From NCBI GenBank assembly GCA_031263295.1, contig JAISGC010000060.1, positions 1-9,233 on the forward strand: 9,233 nucleotides of DNA, in the 5' to 3' direction. This document shows positions 1 through 7,397 of this stretch, in pieces (positions within the stretch are counted from its first letter, which is position 1; every line of letters starts with the position of its first letter). The DNA is from Rickettsiales bacterium. GTDB lineage: Bacteria; Pseudomonadota; Alphaproteobacteria; Rs-D84. A program made the translations under genes and the position numbers. Under the pieces are notes generated by a model. That model made no database searches and was not told where the DNA came from. It saw nothing but the letters and a program-made list of their open reading frames with translations.

Positions 1-2270
<2,270 letters not shown>

Positions 2271-2295
2271 ACAAAAATCACGAAGTGATTTTTGT
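2271..2295. terminator. Hairpin directly after valS stop
   Basis: A perfect 11-bp stem (ACAAAAATCAC and GTGATTTTTGT) with a 3-nt loop begins on the base after the valS stop codon. The 3' arm contains TTTTT, which could act as a weak intrinsic terminator, but no separate U tract follows. It also forms the left edge of the composite repeat at 2271-2460. Confidence 0.45.
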
Positions 2296-2460
2296 CATTC
2301 CCGCGCAGGCGGGAATAGGGCTTTTAAGCTTATAACGAAAAACTTGTTTCACATACAGATGTAAATGTGAAAGCAAGCGATGTCTGAATGCAAGGTTTCG
2401 AACCCTATTCCCGCTTTCGCGGGAATGACAAATTATTTTTATTTCATAAAAATAATTTGT
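2271..2460. repeat. Composite inverted-repeat element, valS-pyrC spacer
   Basis: Two 28-bp palindromic cores, 2293-2320 and 2403-2430, are inverted copies with 26 of 28 matches; each is itself a GTCATTCCCGC...GCGGGAAT palindrome. They resemble the Neisseria dRS3 pattern ATTCCC-N8-GGGAAT. Between them sits another hairpin, TTTCACAT with ATGTGAAA near 2347-2372. Outside them are an 11-bp hairpin on the left (2271-2295) and a perfect 15-bp hairpin on the right (2428-2442 with 2446-2460, loop TTC). The whole spacer could fold as one nested structure. It has no coding content; a reverse-strand reading gives the familiar repeat peptides HSRESGN and IPACAGMT. Confidence 0.8.
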
Positions 2461-2479
2461 AAAAAAAAGAATTAAAAAA

Positions 2480-2484
2480 AAGGA
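2480..2484 (+). promoter_or_regulatory. Ribosome binding site of pyrC
   Basis: AAGGA sits in a run of adenines, 6 nt before the ATG at 2491. It favours that ATG over the TTG at 2485, which would leave no spacing. Confidence 0.65.
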
Positions 2485-2490
2485 TTGCAA

Positions 2491-3564
2491 ATGAAAATAA
2501 TTGACGCGCATCTGCACGCTCGCGAACCCGGCAGCGTCGAGTTCGACGAGGTTATGCCGATTTACTCGGCGCTATCGGCGGGCGTTTATATGATGAACTT
2601 CGCAACGCCGCTGGACCTCTCGTCGCCGGATGCGGCGATCGACCGCGTCGCGGAATATCACGCGGAAATAATGGGGGCGGCCAAGAACGCGGGCAACCGC
2701 CGCCATCGCGCCTATCTGATGCCGGTTATGGCCGCCGACTGGACCCCATCGCGATTGTGGCGCTTTCTCGGCGCGGCGGTCCGCGCGAAGCTGCCGCTCG
2801 CGGGATTCAAGCTGTTCACGCCGGGCCAGTCGACGAATGCGGCATCCGCGCCGACGACCGAGCAGGCCGCGCCGCTGATAGATGTCTTGGAAGAGGCGGA
2901 CATTCCGCTCGCGCTCCATATGGAGGACCCGGACGAGCCGATTCTGGCGAACAAGGAAGCGGCCGCGGTATGCCGGATTCTGCCGTGGCTTCTCTCGCGG
3001 GCGGGCGCGCGGCGCGATATGCGGATTTCGATGGAGCATATCTCGACCGCGGAAGGTTTGACGGCGGCGCGGGAATACGGGCTCCGCTATACCATAACGC
3101 CGCACCATCTGGCCGTCAGCCGCGAGATGCTGGGTGCGCGGCGGCCCGAGTCCGCGGAAGAAAAGTTGAAGATGAATCCGTTTTTATTCTGCAAGCCGAT
3201 AATCGGAAGCTCGGGCGACCGCGCGACGCTCGCGTGGCGTTTTGCCAAAATGGACGGCGATATTATGCTCGGCTCGGACAGCGCCCCGCACGACCAATCG
3301 AAGAAAGTTCACGGCGCGGGCATTCCGGTTGAAAATCCGGCCGCGGGGATTTTTATGGGCGGGACATTGGCGGCATACGGGGTCGCCTTGGGCGATATGA
3401 CCCGGGACTATGCGGAAAAGTATTCCGTGAACGCGGCCGAGTTCTATCGTATGGACTTGGACAGAATGGACGACGCGAAAGAGCCCGACGAAAGCGGATT
3501 AAAGCGCGTCTTCAACGCCCGCGATCTGATAGCCGACCTGCACCGCGCCCGCCCGAGGGAATAA
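2491..3564 (+). CDS. pyrC: Dihydroorotase, class II PyrC type
   Basis: Zinc enzyme that interconverts N-carbamoyl-L-aspartate and L-dihydroorotate, the third step of de novo pyrimidine synthesis, in the cytoplasm. The 357-residue length fits homodimeric PyrC (about 345). Metal ligands are recognisable: HLH at 7-9, Lys107 in AGFKLFTPG (the carboxylated lysine), His143 in LALHMEDPD, His183 in ISMEHIST, and Asp263 in LGSDSAPH with His267. The block TPHHL...KMNPFLFCKPI is also typical. I chose the ATG at 2491 because AAGGA ends at 2484, 6 nt upstream; a TTG two codons earlier would lie against this site. It is codirectional with valS, but the spacer is filled by an inverted-repeat element. The stop codon lies inside the first copy of a 60-bp tandem repeat. 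A related dihydroorotase-like hydrolase is possible but less likely. Confidence 0.93.
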   Translation: MKIIDAHLHAREPGSVEFDEVMPIYSALSAGVYMMNFATPLDLSSPDAAIDRVAEYHAEIMGAAKNAGNRRHRAYLMPVMAADWTPSRLWRFLGAAVRAKLPLAGFKLFTPGQSTNAASAPTTEQAAPLIDVLEEADIPLALHMEDPDEPILANKEAAAVCRILPWLLSRAGARRDMRISMEHISTAEGLTAAREYGLRYTITPHHLAVSREMLGARRPESAEEKLKMNPFLFCKPIIGSSGDRATLAWRFAKMDGDIMLGSDSAPHDQSKKVHGAGIPVENPAAGIFMGGTLAAYGVALGDMTRDYAEKYSVNAAEFYRMDLDRMDDAKEPDESGLKRVFNARDLIADLHRARPRE

Positions 3565-3675
3565 ATAATGGATTATTCCAGAGCCTAATTCCCCTTCTCC
3601 CATTGGGGAGAAGGGATTGAATAAATAAGGGATTATTCCAGAGCGCAATTCCCCTTCTCCCCTTTGGGGAGAACA
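3561..3675. repeat. Tandem 60-bp direct repeat with hairpins
   Basis: Positions 3561-3600 and 3621-3660 match at 37 of 40 bases with an exact 60-bp period. Each unit has GGATTATTCCAGAGC, then AATTCCCCTTCTCC and a hairpin: copy one 3592-3601 with 3606-3615, perfect over 10 bp; copy two 3655-3662 with 3666-3673, 8 bp. The first copy overlaps the pyrC stop codon. A third, diverged copy lies at 9093-9134. The hairpins may act as terminators for pyrC, though no long U tract follows. Confidence 0.85.
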
Positions 3676-3682
3676 CGCACTG

Positions 3683-3715
3683 CCCGCCGCGCCAGCGGCG
3701 GACGGGGTAATGGGG
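3683..3715. repeat. GC hairpin plus shared 15-mer
   Basis: CCGCCGC and GCGGCGG form a 7-bp stem, followed by GACGGGGTAATGGGG at 3701-3715. The same 15-mer occurs exactly at 9169-9183 after the third copy of the repeat, so both belong to one element family with a variable middle. Confidence 0.7.
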
Positions 3716-3717
3716 CA

Positions 3718-3748
3718 ATTATGAATTATGCATTATGAATTATGAATT
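3718..3748. repeat. ATTATGAATT short tandem repeat at comF start
   Basis: Four degenerate units of TTATGAA/TTATGCA type run across the comF start codon. The comF ATG (3742) is part of the last unit, and no Shine-Dalgarno-like sequence lies at normal distance. The repeat may have supplied the present start codon. Confidence 0.7.
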
Positions 3749-4542
3749 GGCTTATTGATTTCATCTTCCCGCCTTTATGCCCGATGTGCGGGCGGCCGGT
3801 GGACAGACACGGGCTGATGTGCGCGGAATGCTGGAACCGGTTCGATTGGATAACGGACCCGATGTGCGAAAAATGCGGCTATCCATTTCCGGCCGATACG
3901 GGCGTCGGCCTGCTCTGCCCCGAATGCGCGAAGAAAAAGAAGACGCCCCTGGACTGGATGCGCGCGGCCGCGGTCTATGACGGCGCCAGCCGCAACGCGA
4001 TGCTGCCGTTCAAGCACGGCGGCCGGTTGGAGTTCCGGGACTTTATGAGCAATGCGATGAAAAACATATTGCGGGATTTTCCTGCCCCCGCTTGCGGGGG
4101 CGGGAAAGATTCGCTTGGCGAGCGAGGGTCGGGGTCGCAGACCCAGACCCGCGCGAACCCTAGCGAATCTTGGGTGGGGGCGGATCTTCTCCTTCTCCCG
4201 GTCCCTCTGGCCTTCCGCCGCCTGTGGCATCGCGGATATAATCAGGCGGCATTGCTGGCCAAACCGCTGGCCCGCGCGCTCGGCTGCGATATAGACTATG
4301 ATTCAGTCAAACGAAAATACCGAAAAGATATGGGGCATAAAAATGCAAAGGAGCGAGCGGCGAATATTCGCGGCGTGTTCTCGGTTGTCAAACCCGAGCA
4401 TATCCGCGGGCGGCGCATTCTATTGGTCGACGATGTTTTCACAACGGGGGCGACATTCAACGAGCTTGCGAAAGTATTGAAGAAATCCGGCGCCCTCTGG
4501 GTCGGCGGGATAACATTTTGCAGAACGGTCAAAGCGATTTAA
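3742..4542 (+). CDS. comF: ComF family phosphoribosyltransferase-like protein with in-frame repeat insertion
   Basis: ComF/GntX-type protein, needed in many bacteria for uptake or processing of transforming DNA; its exact biochemistry is unsettled. Four CxxC pairs (13/16, 27/30, 42/45, 59/62) form the N-terminal zinc-ribbon region. The C-terminal type I phosphoribosyltransferase fold carries LLPVPL, LWHRGYNQA (162-170) and the PRPP loop ILLVDDVFTTGAT (226-238). Residues 114-146 are a low-complexity stretch, rich in G and S, encoded entirely by a palindromic element (4081-4180) that also exists in the spacer after this gene. The protein resumes at ADLLLLPVPL as in normal ComF, so the insert keeps frame and sits before a core strand. 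At 266 residues the protein is about 30 longer than usual. The ATG at 3742 is the first usable one: a frame-matching ATG at 3721 meets a stop. No ribosome binding site is evident. Confidence 0.93.
   Translation: MNWLIDFIFPPLCPMCGRPVDRHGLMCAECWNRFDWITDPMCEKCGYPFPADTGVGLLCPECAKKKKTPLDWMRAAAVYDGASRNAMLPFKHGGRLEFRDFMSNAMKNILRDFPAPACGGGKDSLGERGSGSQTQTRANPSESWVGADLLLLPVPLAFRRLWHRGYNQAALLAKPLARALGCDIDYDSVKRKYRKDMGHKNAKERAANIRGVFSVVKPEHIRGRRILLVDDVFTTGATFNELAKVLKKSGALWVGGITFCRTVKAI
4081..4180. repeat. Palindromic element inside comF
   Basis: A 100-bp element bounded by CCTGCCCC and GGGTGGGGG. It contains CCCCCGCttGCGGGGG at the left, a stem AAGATTCGCT (4106-4115) with AGCGAATCTT (4162-4171), and an apical hairpin of GGGTC/GACCC units (about 4127-4150). 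It is homologous to 4599-4674. It encodes residues 114-146 of ComF without a stop or frameshift. Rickettsia palindromic elements are a known case of in-frame insertions of this kind; this sequence does not look like one I can name. Confidence 0.85.
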
Positions 4543-4544
4543 TC

Positions 4545-4707
4545 AAAGTTCAATTTACAAAGTGCAAAGTTCAACTACAACTCGCCGTCGCGCTCTCTCC
4601 TGCCCCGCGTAGCGGGGCGGGAAAGTTTTGCTTGGCGAGCACATAGTGCGAGCCCTAGCAAAACTTGGGTGGGGCAATTGAACTTTGCACTTTGATCATT
4701 GAACTTT
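4545..4707. repeat. Nested inverted repeat between convergent comF and fabF
   Basis: Outer arms 4545-4574 and 4678-4707 are inverted copies, 27 of 30 matching, built from AAAGTTCAA and AAAGTGCA units. They start 3 nt after the comF stop and run over the fabF stop codon. In the plus direction the right arm ends in TTTTTT (4705-4710), so the structure could terminate comF; it may also end fabF transcripts. The inside carries the palindromic element at 4599-4674. Confidence 0.85.
4599..4674. repeat. Second copy of the comF palindromic element
   Basis: A 76-bp copy sharing the blocks CCTGCCCC, GCGGGGCGGGAAAG, GCTTGGCGAGC, CCCTAGC and CTTGGGTGGGG in the same order as 4081-4180. Its stem is AAGTTTTGCT (4623-4632) with AGCAAAACTT (4657-4666). 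The two stem differences from the comF copy are each matched by a change in the opposite arm. The apical hairpin is short (GCAC-ATA-GTGC) where the comF copy has a 24-bp larger one. Confidence 0.85.
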
Positions 4708-5943
4708 TTTCACCACCACGCTCGCGTTCGTTCCGCCGAAGCCGAACGAGTTGGAAATCGCGGCGCGAATCTCTTTTTTCTTCGCGACATTCGGAACCAG
4801 GTCGAAATCGCCGACGGCGTCTTCCGGGTTTTCGAGGTTGATTGTCGGCGGAACGATTCCGTCGCGCATGGCCAGAATGCAGAAGATTGCCTCTATCGCG
4901 CCCGCCGCGCCCAAGAGATGCCCCGTGACGGACTTGGTCGAAGACATACAGGCCTTCGTTCCGGCGAACAGATTTTTCACCGCGGCCAGTTCGCCGACAT
5001 CGCCGAGCCCGGTCGAAGTCCCGTGCGCATTAATGTAGTCAATATCGGCGGGCGTCAGACCCGCATCGTTGAGTGCCGCGCGCATCGCTCGCGCGCCGCC
5101 TTCGCCGCCTTCGGCCGGGGCCGTGATGTGATGCGCGTCGGCCGACATTCCATAGCCCGCGACTTCGGCGTAAATCTTGGCGCCGCGCTTTTTCGCGTGT
5201 TCGTATTCTTCCAGAACCAGAATGCCCGCGCCCTCTGAAATCACAAAGCCGTCCCTGTCCTTGTCCCACGGGCGCGACGCGCGCGCAGGCTCGTCATTCC
5301 GGGTCGACAACGCGTGCATGGCGCAGAATCCCGCAACGCCGAGCCGACATACCGCGGCCTCCGCGCCGCCGCAGACCATAATGTCCGCGTCGCCGTGCCC
5401 AATCAATCGCGCGCCCTCGCCGACCGAATGGGTCCCGGTCGCGCAGGCCGTCACAATAGTTATGTTCGGTCCGCGGAGCCCCCACTTTATGGAAACCTGA
5501 CCCGCGGGCATATTGGCGACGCCTTTCGGGATAAAGAACGGAGACACGCGGCGCGGCCCGTCCTTGAACAGATTGACCGAAGACTCGTAAATGGTCTCGA
5601 TGCCGCCGATGCCCGAACCGATGGACACGCCCGCGCGGTCCATATCGACGCCGTCGAGCTTCGCGTCTTCGATTGCTTCCTTCGCGGCGACAAGCGCATA
5701 GAGCGAAACCAAGTCCATCCGGTTCTGCTCTTTCACATCGGCGACCGCGTCGATGTCGCATTCGCCCGCGCCATTGCCGACGACGGGCACGCCCGCGATT
5801 TGGCTGGACATATCGGATGCGTCGAACTTGGTTATTTTGGTGATGCCGGACTTTCCGGCGACAATATTTTTCCAGGCGTTTTCAATGCCGGTTCCACAGG
5901 GGGAAACGATTCCCATACCCGTGACAACGACTCTGCGTGTCAT
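4696..5943 (-). CDS. fabF: Beta-ketoacyl-ACP synthase II
   Basis: Condensing enzyme of type II fatty acid synthesis: it adds two-carbon units from malonyl-ACP to acyl-ACP in the cytoplasm. With the start chosen here it has 415 residues, the usual FabF length. It shows RRVVVTGMGIVSPCG at the N-terminus, the nucleophile Cys167 in VTACATGTHSVG, His307 in NAHGTSTGLGD, Lys337 in STKSVTGH and His342, completing the Cys-His-His triad, and the C-terminal SNSFGFGGTNAS loop. I start at the ATG at 5943 because GGAG lies 6 nt before it; an in-frame ATG 12 nt upstream overlaps that site. No acpP is adjacent, unlike many genomes, and the gene appears to have its own promoter. The stop codon lies in an arm of the 4545-4707 inverted repeat. 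Confidence 0.97.
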   Translation of the reverse strand: MTRRVVVTGMGIVSPCGTGIENAWKNIVAGKSGITKITKFDASDMSSQIAGVPVVGNGAGECDIDAVADVKEQNRMDLVSLYALVAAKEAIEDAKLDGVDMDRAGVSIGSGIGGIETIYESSVNLFKDGPRRVSPFFIPKGVANMPAGQVSIKWGLRGPNITIVTACATGTHSVGEGARLIGHGDADIMVCGGAEAAVCRLGVAGFCAMHALSTRNDEPARASRPWDKDRDGFVISEGAGILVLEEYEHAKKRGAKIYAEVAGYGMSADAHHITAPAEGGEGGARAMRAALNDAGLTPADIDYINAHGTSTGLGDVGELAAVKNLFAGTKACMSSTKSVTGHLLGAAGAIEAIFCILAMRDGIVPPTINLENPEDAVGDFDLVPNVAKKKEIRAAISNSFGFGGTNASVVVKKVQ

Positions 5944-5967
5944 AAAAATCTCCATGTTTATTGGTTC

Positions 5968-5995
5968 ATTATACCGAAACGGCGGGAAAATACAA
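5968..5995 (-). promoter_or_regulatory. Promoter of fabF
   Basis: On the minus strand TTGTAT (5990-5995) and a perfect TATAAT (5968-5973) are 16 bp apart. Transcription would start near 5961, giving a leader of about 18 nt that carries GGAG before the ATG at 5943. The -35 lies in the T-rich tail of the hairpin at 6003-6096. Confidence 0.7.
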
Positions 5996-6002
5996 GAAAA
6001 AT

Positions 6003-6096
6003 AGGACTAGGATTAGGACTAGGACTAGGTGGAGCTTGTTATTGCGTTGTGGCATTATCACGAGTTCCACCTAGTCCTAATCCTAGTCCTAGTCCT
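6003..6096 (-). terminator. Hexamer-repeat hairpin, likely terminator of the glycosyltransferase gene
   Basis: Arms 6003-6033 and 6066-6096 are inverted copies, 29 of 31 matching, each made of four AGGACT/AGGATT hexamers ending AGGTGGA. The loop is 32 nt and can extend the stem slightly (GCTTGT with ACGAGT). The minus-strand reading ends in a T-rich tail (TTTTTCTTGTATTTTC), which fits an intrinsic terminator 32 nt after the stop of the gene at 6129-7013. The two arms differ only in which unit, second or third, carries ATT. Confidence 0.75.
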
Positions 6097-6128
6097 TAAA
6101 CAGGCTGCGCTCGAACTCGCGCACTTCC

Positions 6129-7013
6129 CTAGAATCCCGTCTTGTCGGCATAGTATCGCCAGATGTCGGCGAAAGGCACATATCTGGAATCGTCGTAATG
6201 CTTCCACGGCTTCGGGCCGGCCCCCAGCCAATGCATCATCACGCAATGGAACCGAAGATCGCTCAATTCCTGTTCCGAATACGGGGCGGTATTGGGACGC
6301 CGCCACAGGCAAAAGTTGTATTTCAGCGGCAGATGCAGAATGCGATCCTTGCAGGTTTCGTTCAGCAGATCCTGGTCCGGATACATATACTCGTTCGCCC
6401 GCGACAGGCTTATCCATTTCTTATAAATATTCTCCCGGCGCATCAGTTTCAGATTCATTATAAGAAACCCGCTGTTGATTGAGCCCGGCTTCCCATCGTT
6501 GGCCGCGGCAATCAGATTGCCGCCGAGGTCGATCATATCGGCCTCGACCAGATCATTGCAGAACGCAGTGTCGACATCGGCGTATATGATGCGGTCCAAA
6601 TCGGGAAGAAGTTTCGGGAGCATCAGCCTATACCATATTCCCTTCGACCAATTTCCGCGGAGCGATTTGTCGAAGTCTTCGTTCGCGTTCAGGAACGCTA
6701 TCTCCGAGCCCGAATCCCTCGCGATTTTTTCAAGCCGGTCTTTTTCCAGTTTCCCGACGCCTTCGTCGACGACGCAATGAATGCGATAGTCGCACCTGTT
6801 TTTGGAAACATCCAGCAAGGACATAATTGCAACGGCGGCAAGCTTCGCATAATTTTTATCGAAGCAGAACGCGACATCTATCTTTCGTTTTTTCAACGGC
6901 GGCAATTCGCTGCCATGCAGCGCTATCCGCGGCAGGTATCTTTCATAGCGAAGCCGCCTGCGCTTTTGCCTCGACGCGAACAAGCGCGCGATAAAATATT
7001 CGATATTGTTCAT
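6129..7013 (-). CDS. Family 8 glycosyltransferase
   Basis: Retaining GT-A fold glycosyltransferase of the LgtC/RfaJ group, which transfers a sugar (commonly galactose or glucose from a UDP-sugar) to lipopolysaccharide or a similar acceptor at the inner face of the membrane. The 294 residues show IDVAFCFDKNY at the nucleotide-binding start (45-55), the metal-binding DVD in IIYADVDTAF (146-148), NSGFLIMNL (180-188), PDQDLLN (212-218) and the C-terminal HWLGAGPKPW (261-270) typical of the family. The first 44 residues are basic and may hold it at the membrane. The ATG at 7013 follows GGAGG by 7 nt. Directly upstream lie a terminator and a structured RNA candidate, so expression may depend on read-through. 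Acceptor and sugar cannot be told from sequence; no other envelope-sugar genes are adjacent. Confidence 0.9.
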   Translation of the reverse strand: MNNIEYFIARLFASRQKRRRLRYERYLPRIALHGSELPPLKKRKIDVAFCFDKNYAKLAAVAIMSLLDVSKNRCDYRIHCVVDEGVGKLEKDRLEKIARDSGSEIAFLNANEDFDKSLRGNWSKGIWYRLMLPKLLPDLDRIIYADVDTAFCNDLVEADMIDLGGNLIAAANDGKPGSINSGFLIMNLKLMRRENIYKKWISLSRANEYMYPDQDLLNETCKDRILHLPLKYNFCLWRRPNTAPYSEQELSDLRFHCVMMHWLGAGPKPWKHYDDSRYVPFADIWRYYADKTGF

Positions 7014-7020
7014 TACAGCC

Positions 7021-7025
7021 TCCGT
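7021..7025 (-). promoter_or_regulatory. Ribosome binding site of the glycosyltransferase
   Basis: On the minus strand GGAGG lies 7 nt before the ATG at 7013 and immediately after the U tract of the terminator at 7027-7054. It fixes the start and leaves very little leader of its own after the terminator. Confidence 0.7.
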
Positions 7026-7026
7026 T

Positions 7027-7054
7027 AAACGAAAGACCGCTTGGAAAAGCGGCC
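7027..7054 (-). terminator. Intrinsic terminator before the glycosyltransferase gene
   Basis: The minus strand reads GGCCGCTT, loop TTCC, AAGCGGTC, then TTTCGTTT. This is an 8-bp stem with one G-U pair and a U-rich tail. Its 5' arm could instead pair with AAGCGG near the 5' end of the same transcript, which would break the terminator. Confidence 0.8.
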
Positions 7055-7254
7055 GGGGAGTTTAGAAATCAGTCAATGAAAGATTCCGCTGTCTTCGGGC
7101 AGGCCCTATTTTATAACAGGCGGCTCCCCGAACCATAAGCGTCAGGGACATAACGGCGCAGGACGCACCATCACATCATGATAACGATGCGAAATCCCGC
7201 ACCGCATTGACTGGGCTTCTAACAGCCCCGACCCGGCGTCTCCGCTTGGGGTCA
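7027..7254 (-). ncRNA. Candidate structured RNA or attenuating leader, class unknown
   Basis: The stretch has its own promoter and terminator and no convincing reading frame. Helices visible on the minus strand: GGGCT with AGCCC just after the 5' end; GGTGCGGGA (7195-7203) with TCCTGCGCC (7155-7163); CGGGGAG (7124-7130) with CTCCCCG (7054-7060), enclosing CCGCCTGT (7116-7123) with ACAGCGG (7086-7092). AGTCAAT (7206-7212) can pair over 7 bp with ATTGACT (7071-7077), which lies inside the CGGGGAG helix, so this would be a pseudoknot. The same AGTCAAT could alternatively use 6 bp with ATTGAC at 7251-7256. I could not match it to RNase P, tmRNA, SRP RNA, 6S or a riboswitch class I know. It may be a free small RNA or a leader controlling the gene at 6129-7013. 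Confidence 0.6.
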
Positions 7255-7260
7255 ATGGAG

Positions 7261-7289
7261 ATTATACAACGGCGGAGGGGGAAAAACAA
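7261..7289 (-). promoter_or_regulatory. Promoter of the structured RNA
   Basis: On the minus strand TTGTTT (7284-7289) and a perfect TATAAT (7261-7266) are exactly 17 bp apart, so transcription would start near 7254. The -35 sits in the T-rich tail that follows the inverted repeat at 7295-7397, the same arrangement as at the fabF promoter. Confidence 0.75.
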
Positions 7290-7294
7290 GAAAT

Positions 7295-7397
7295 AATGAG
7301 CAATTAGCAATGAGCAGTGAGCAATTGCGACTTGTGACAAGGGGACTGCGTATTCGGCAGGCCCCCATTGCTCACTGCTCATTGCTAATTGCTCATT
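7295..7397 (-). terminator. Perfect 31-bp inverted repeat, likely terminator of the exchanger gene
   Basis: Arms 7295-7325 and 7367-7397 are exact inverted copies over 31 bp, made of AATGAGCA, ATTAGCA and GTGAGCA units. The loop holds two smaller hairpins: CTTGT with ACAAG, and GGGGACTGC with GCAGGCCCC (one mismatch). The right arm overlaps the stop codon (7396-7398) of the exchanger gene, and on the minus strand the structure is followed by TTATTTCTTGTTTTTC, which fits termination. Confidence 0.8.

Noticed and set aside
2485..2490. TTG start for pyrC
   Set aside because: It directly abuts the AAGGA ribosome binding site; the ATG two codons later has correct spacing.
2278..2517. Reverse-strand open frame over the valS-pyrC spacer
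   Set aside because: It is the translation of the palindromic repeat (HSRESGN and IPACAGMT peptides, often seen from such repeats) and overlaps the pyrC start.
3561..3675. 60-bp repeats as a CRISPR array
   Set aside because: Only two units, no unique spacers between repeats, and no cas genes.
5314..6099. Long open frame opposite fabF
   Set aside because: Antisense shadow of fabF caused by GC-biased codons; its end is a translated hexamer repeat (GLGLGLG).
7027..7254. Known RNA identities: RNase P, tmRNA, SRP RNA, 6S, common riboswitches
   Set aside because: The signature sequences I know for these (GAGGAAAGTCC, T-arm with CCA, GGAAGCAGCC, GGGTGCC with CTGAGA) were not found; 6S cannot be fully excluded without a covariance search.
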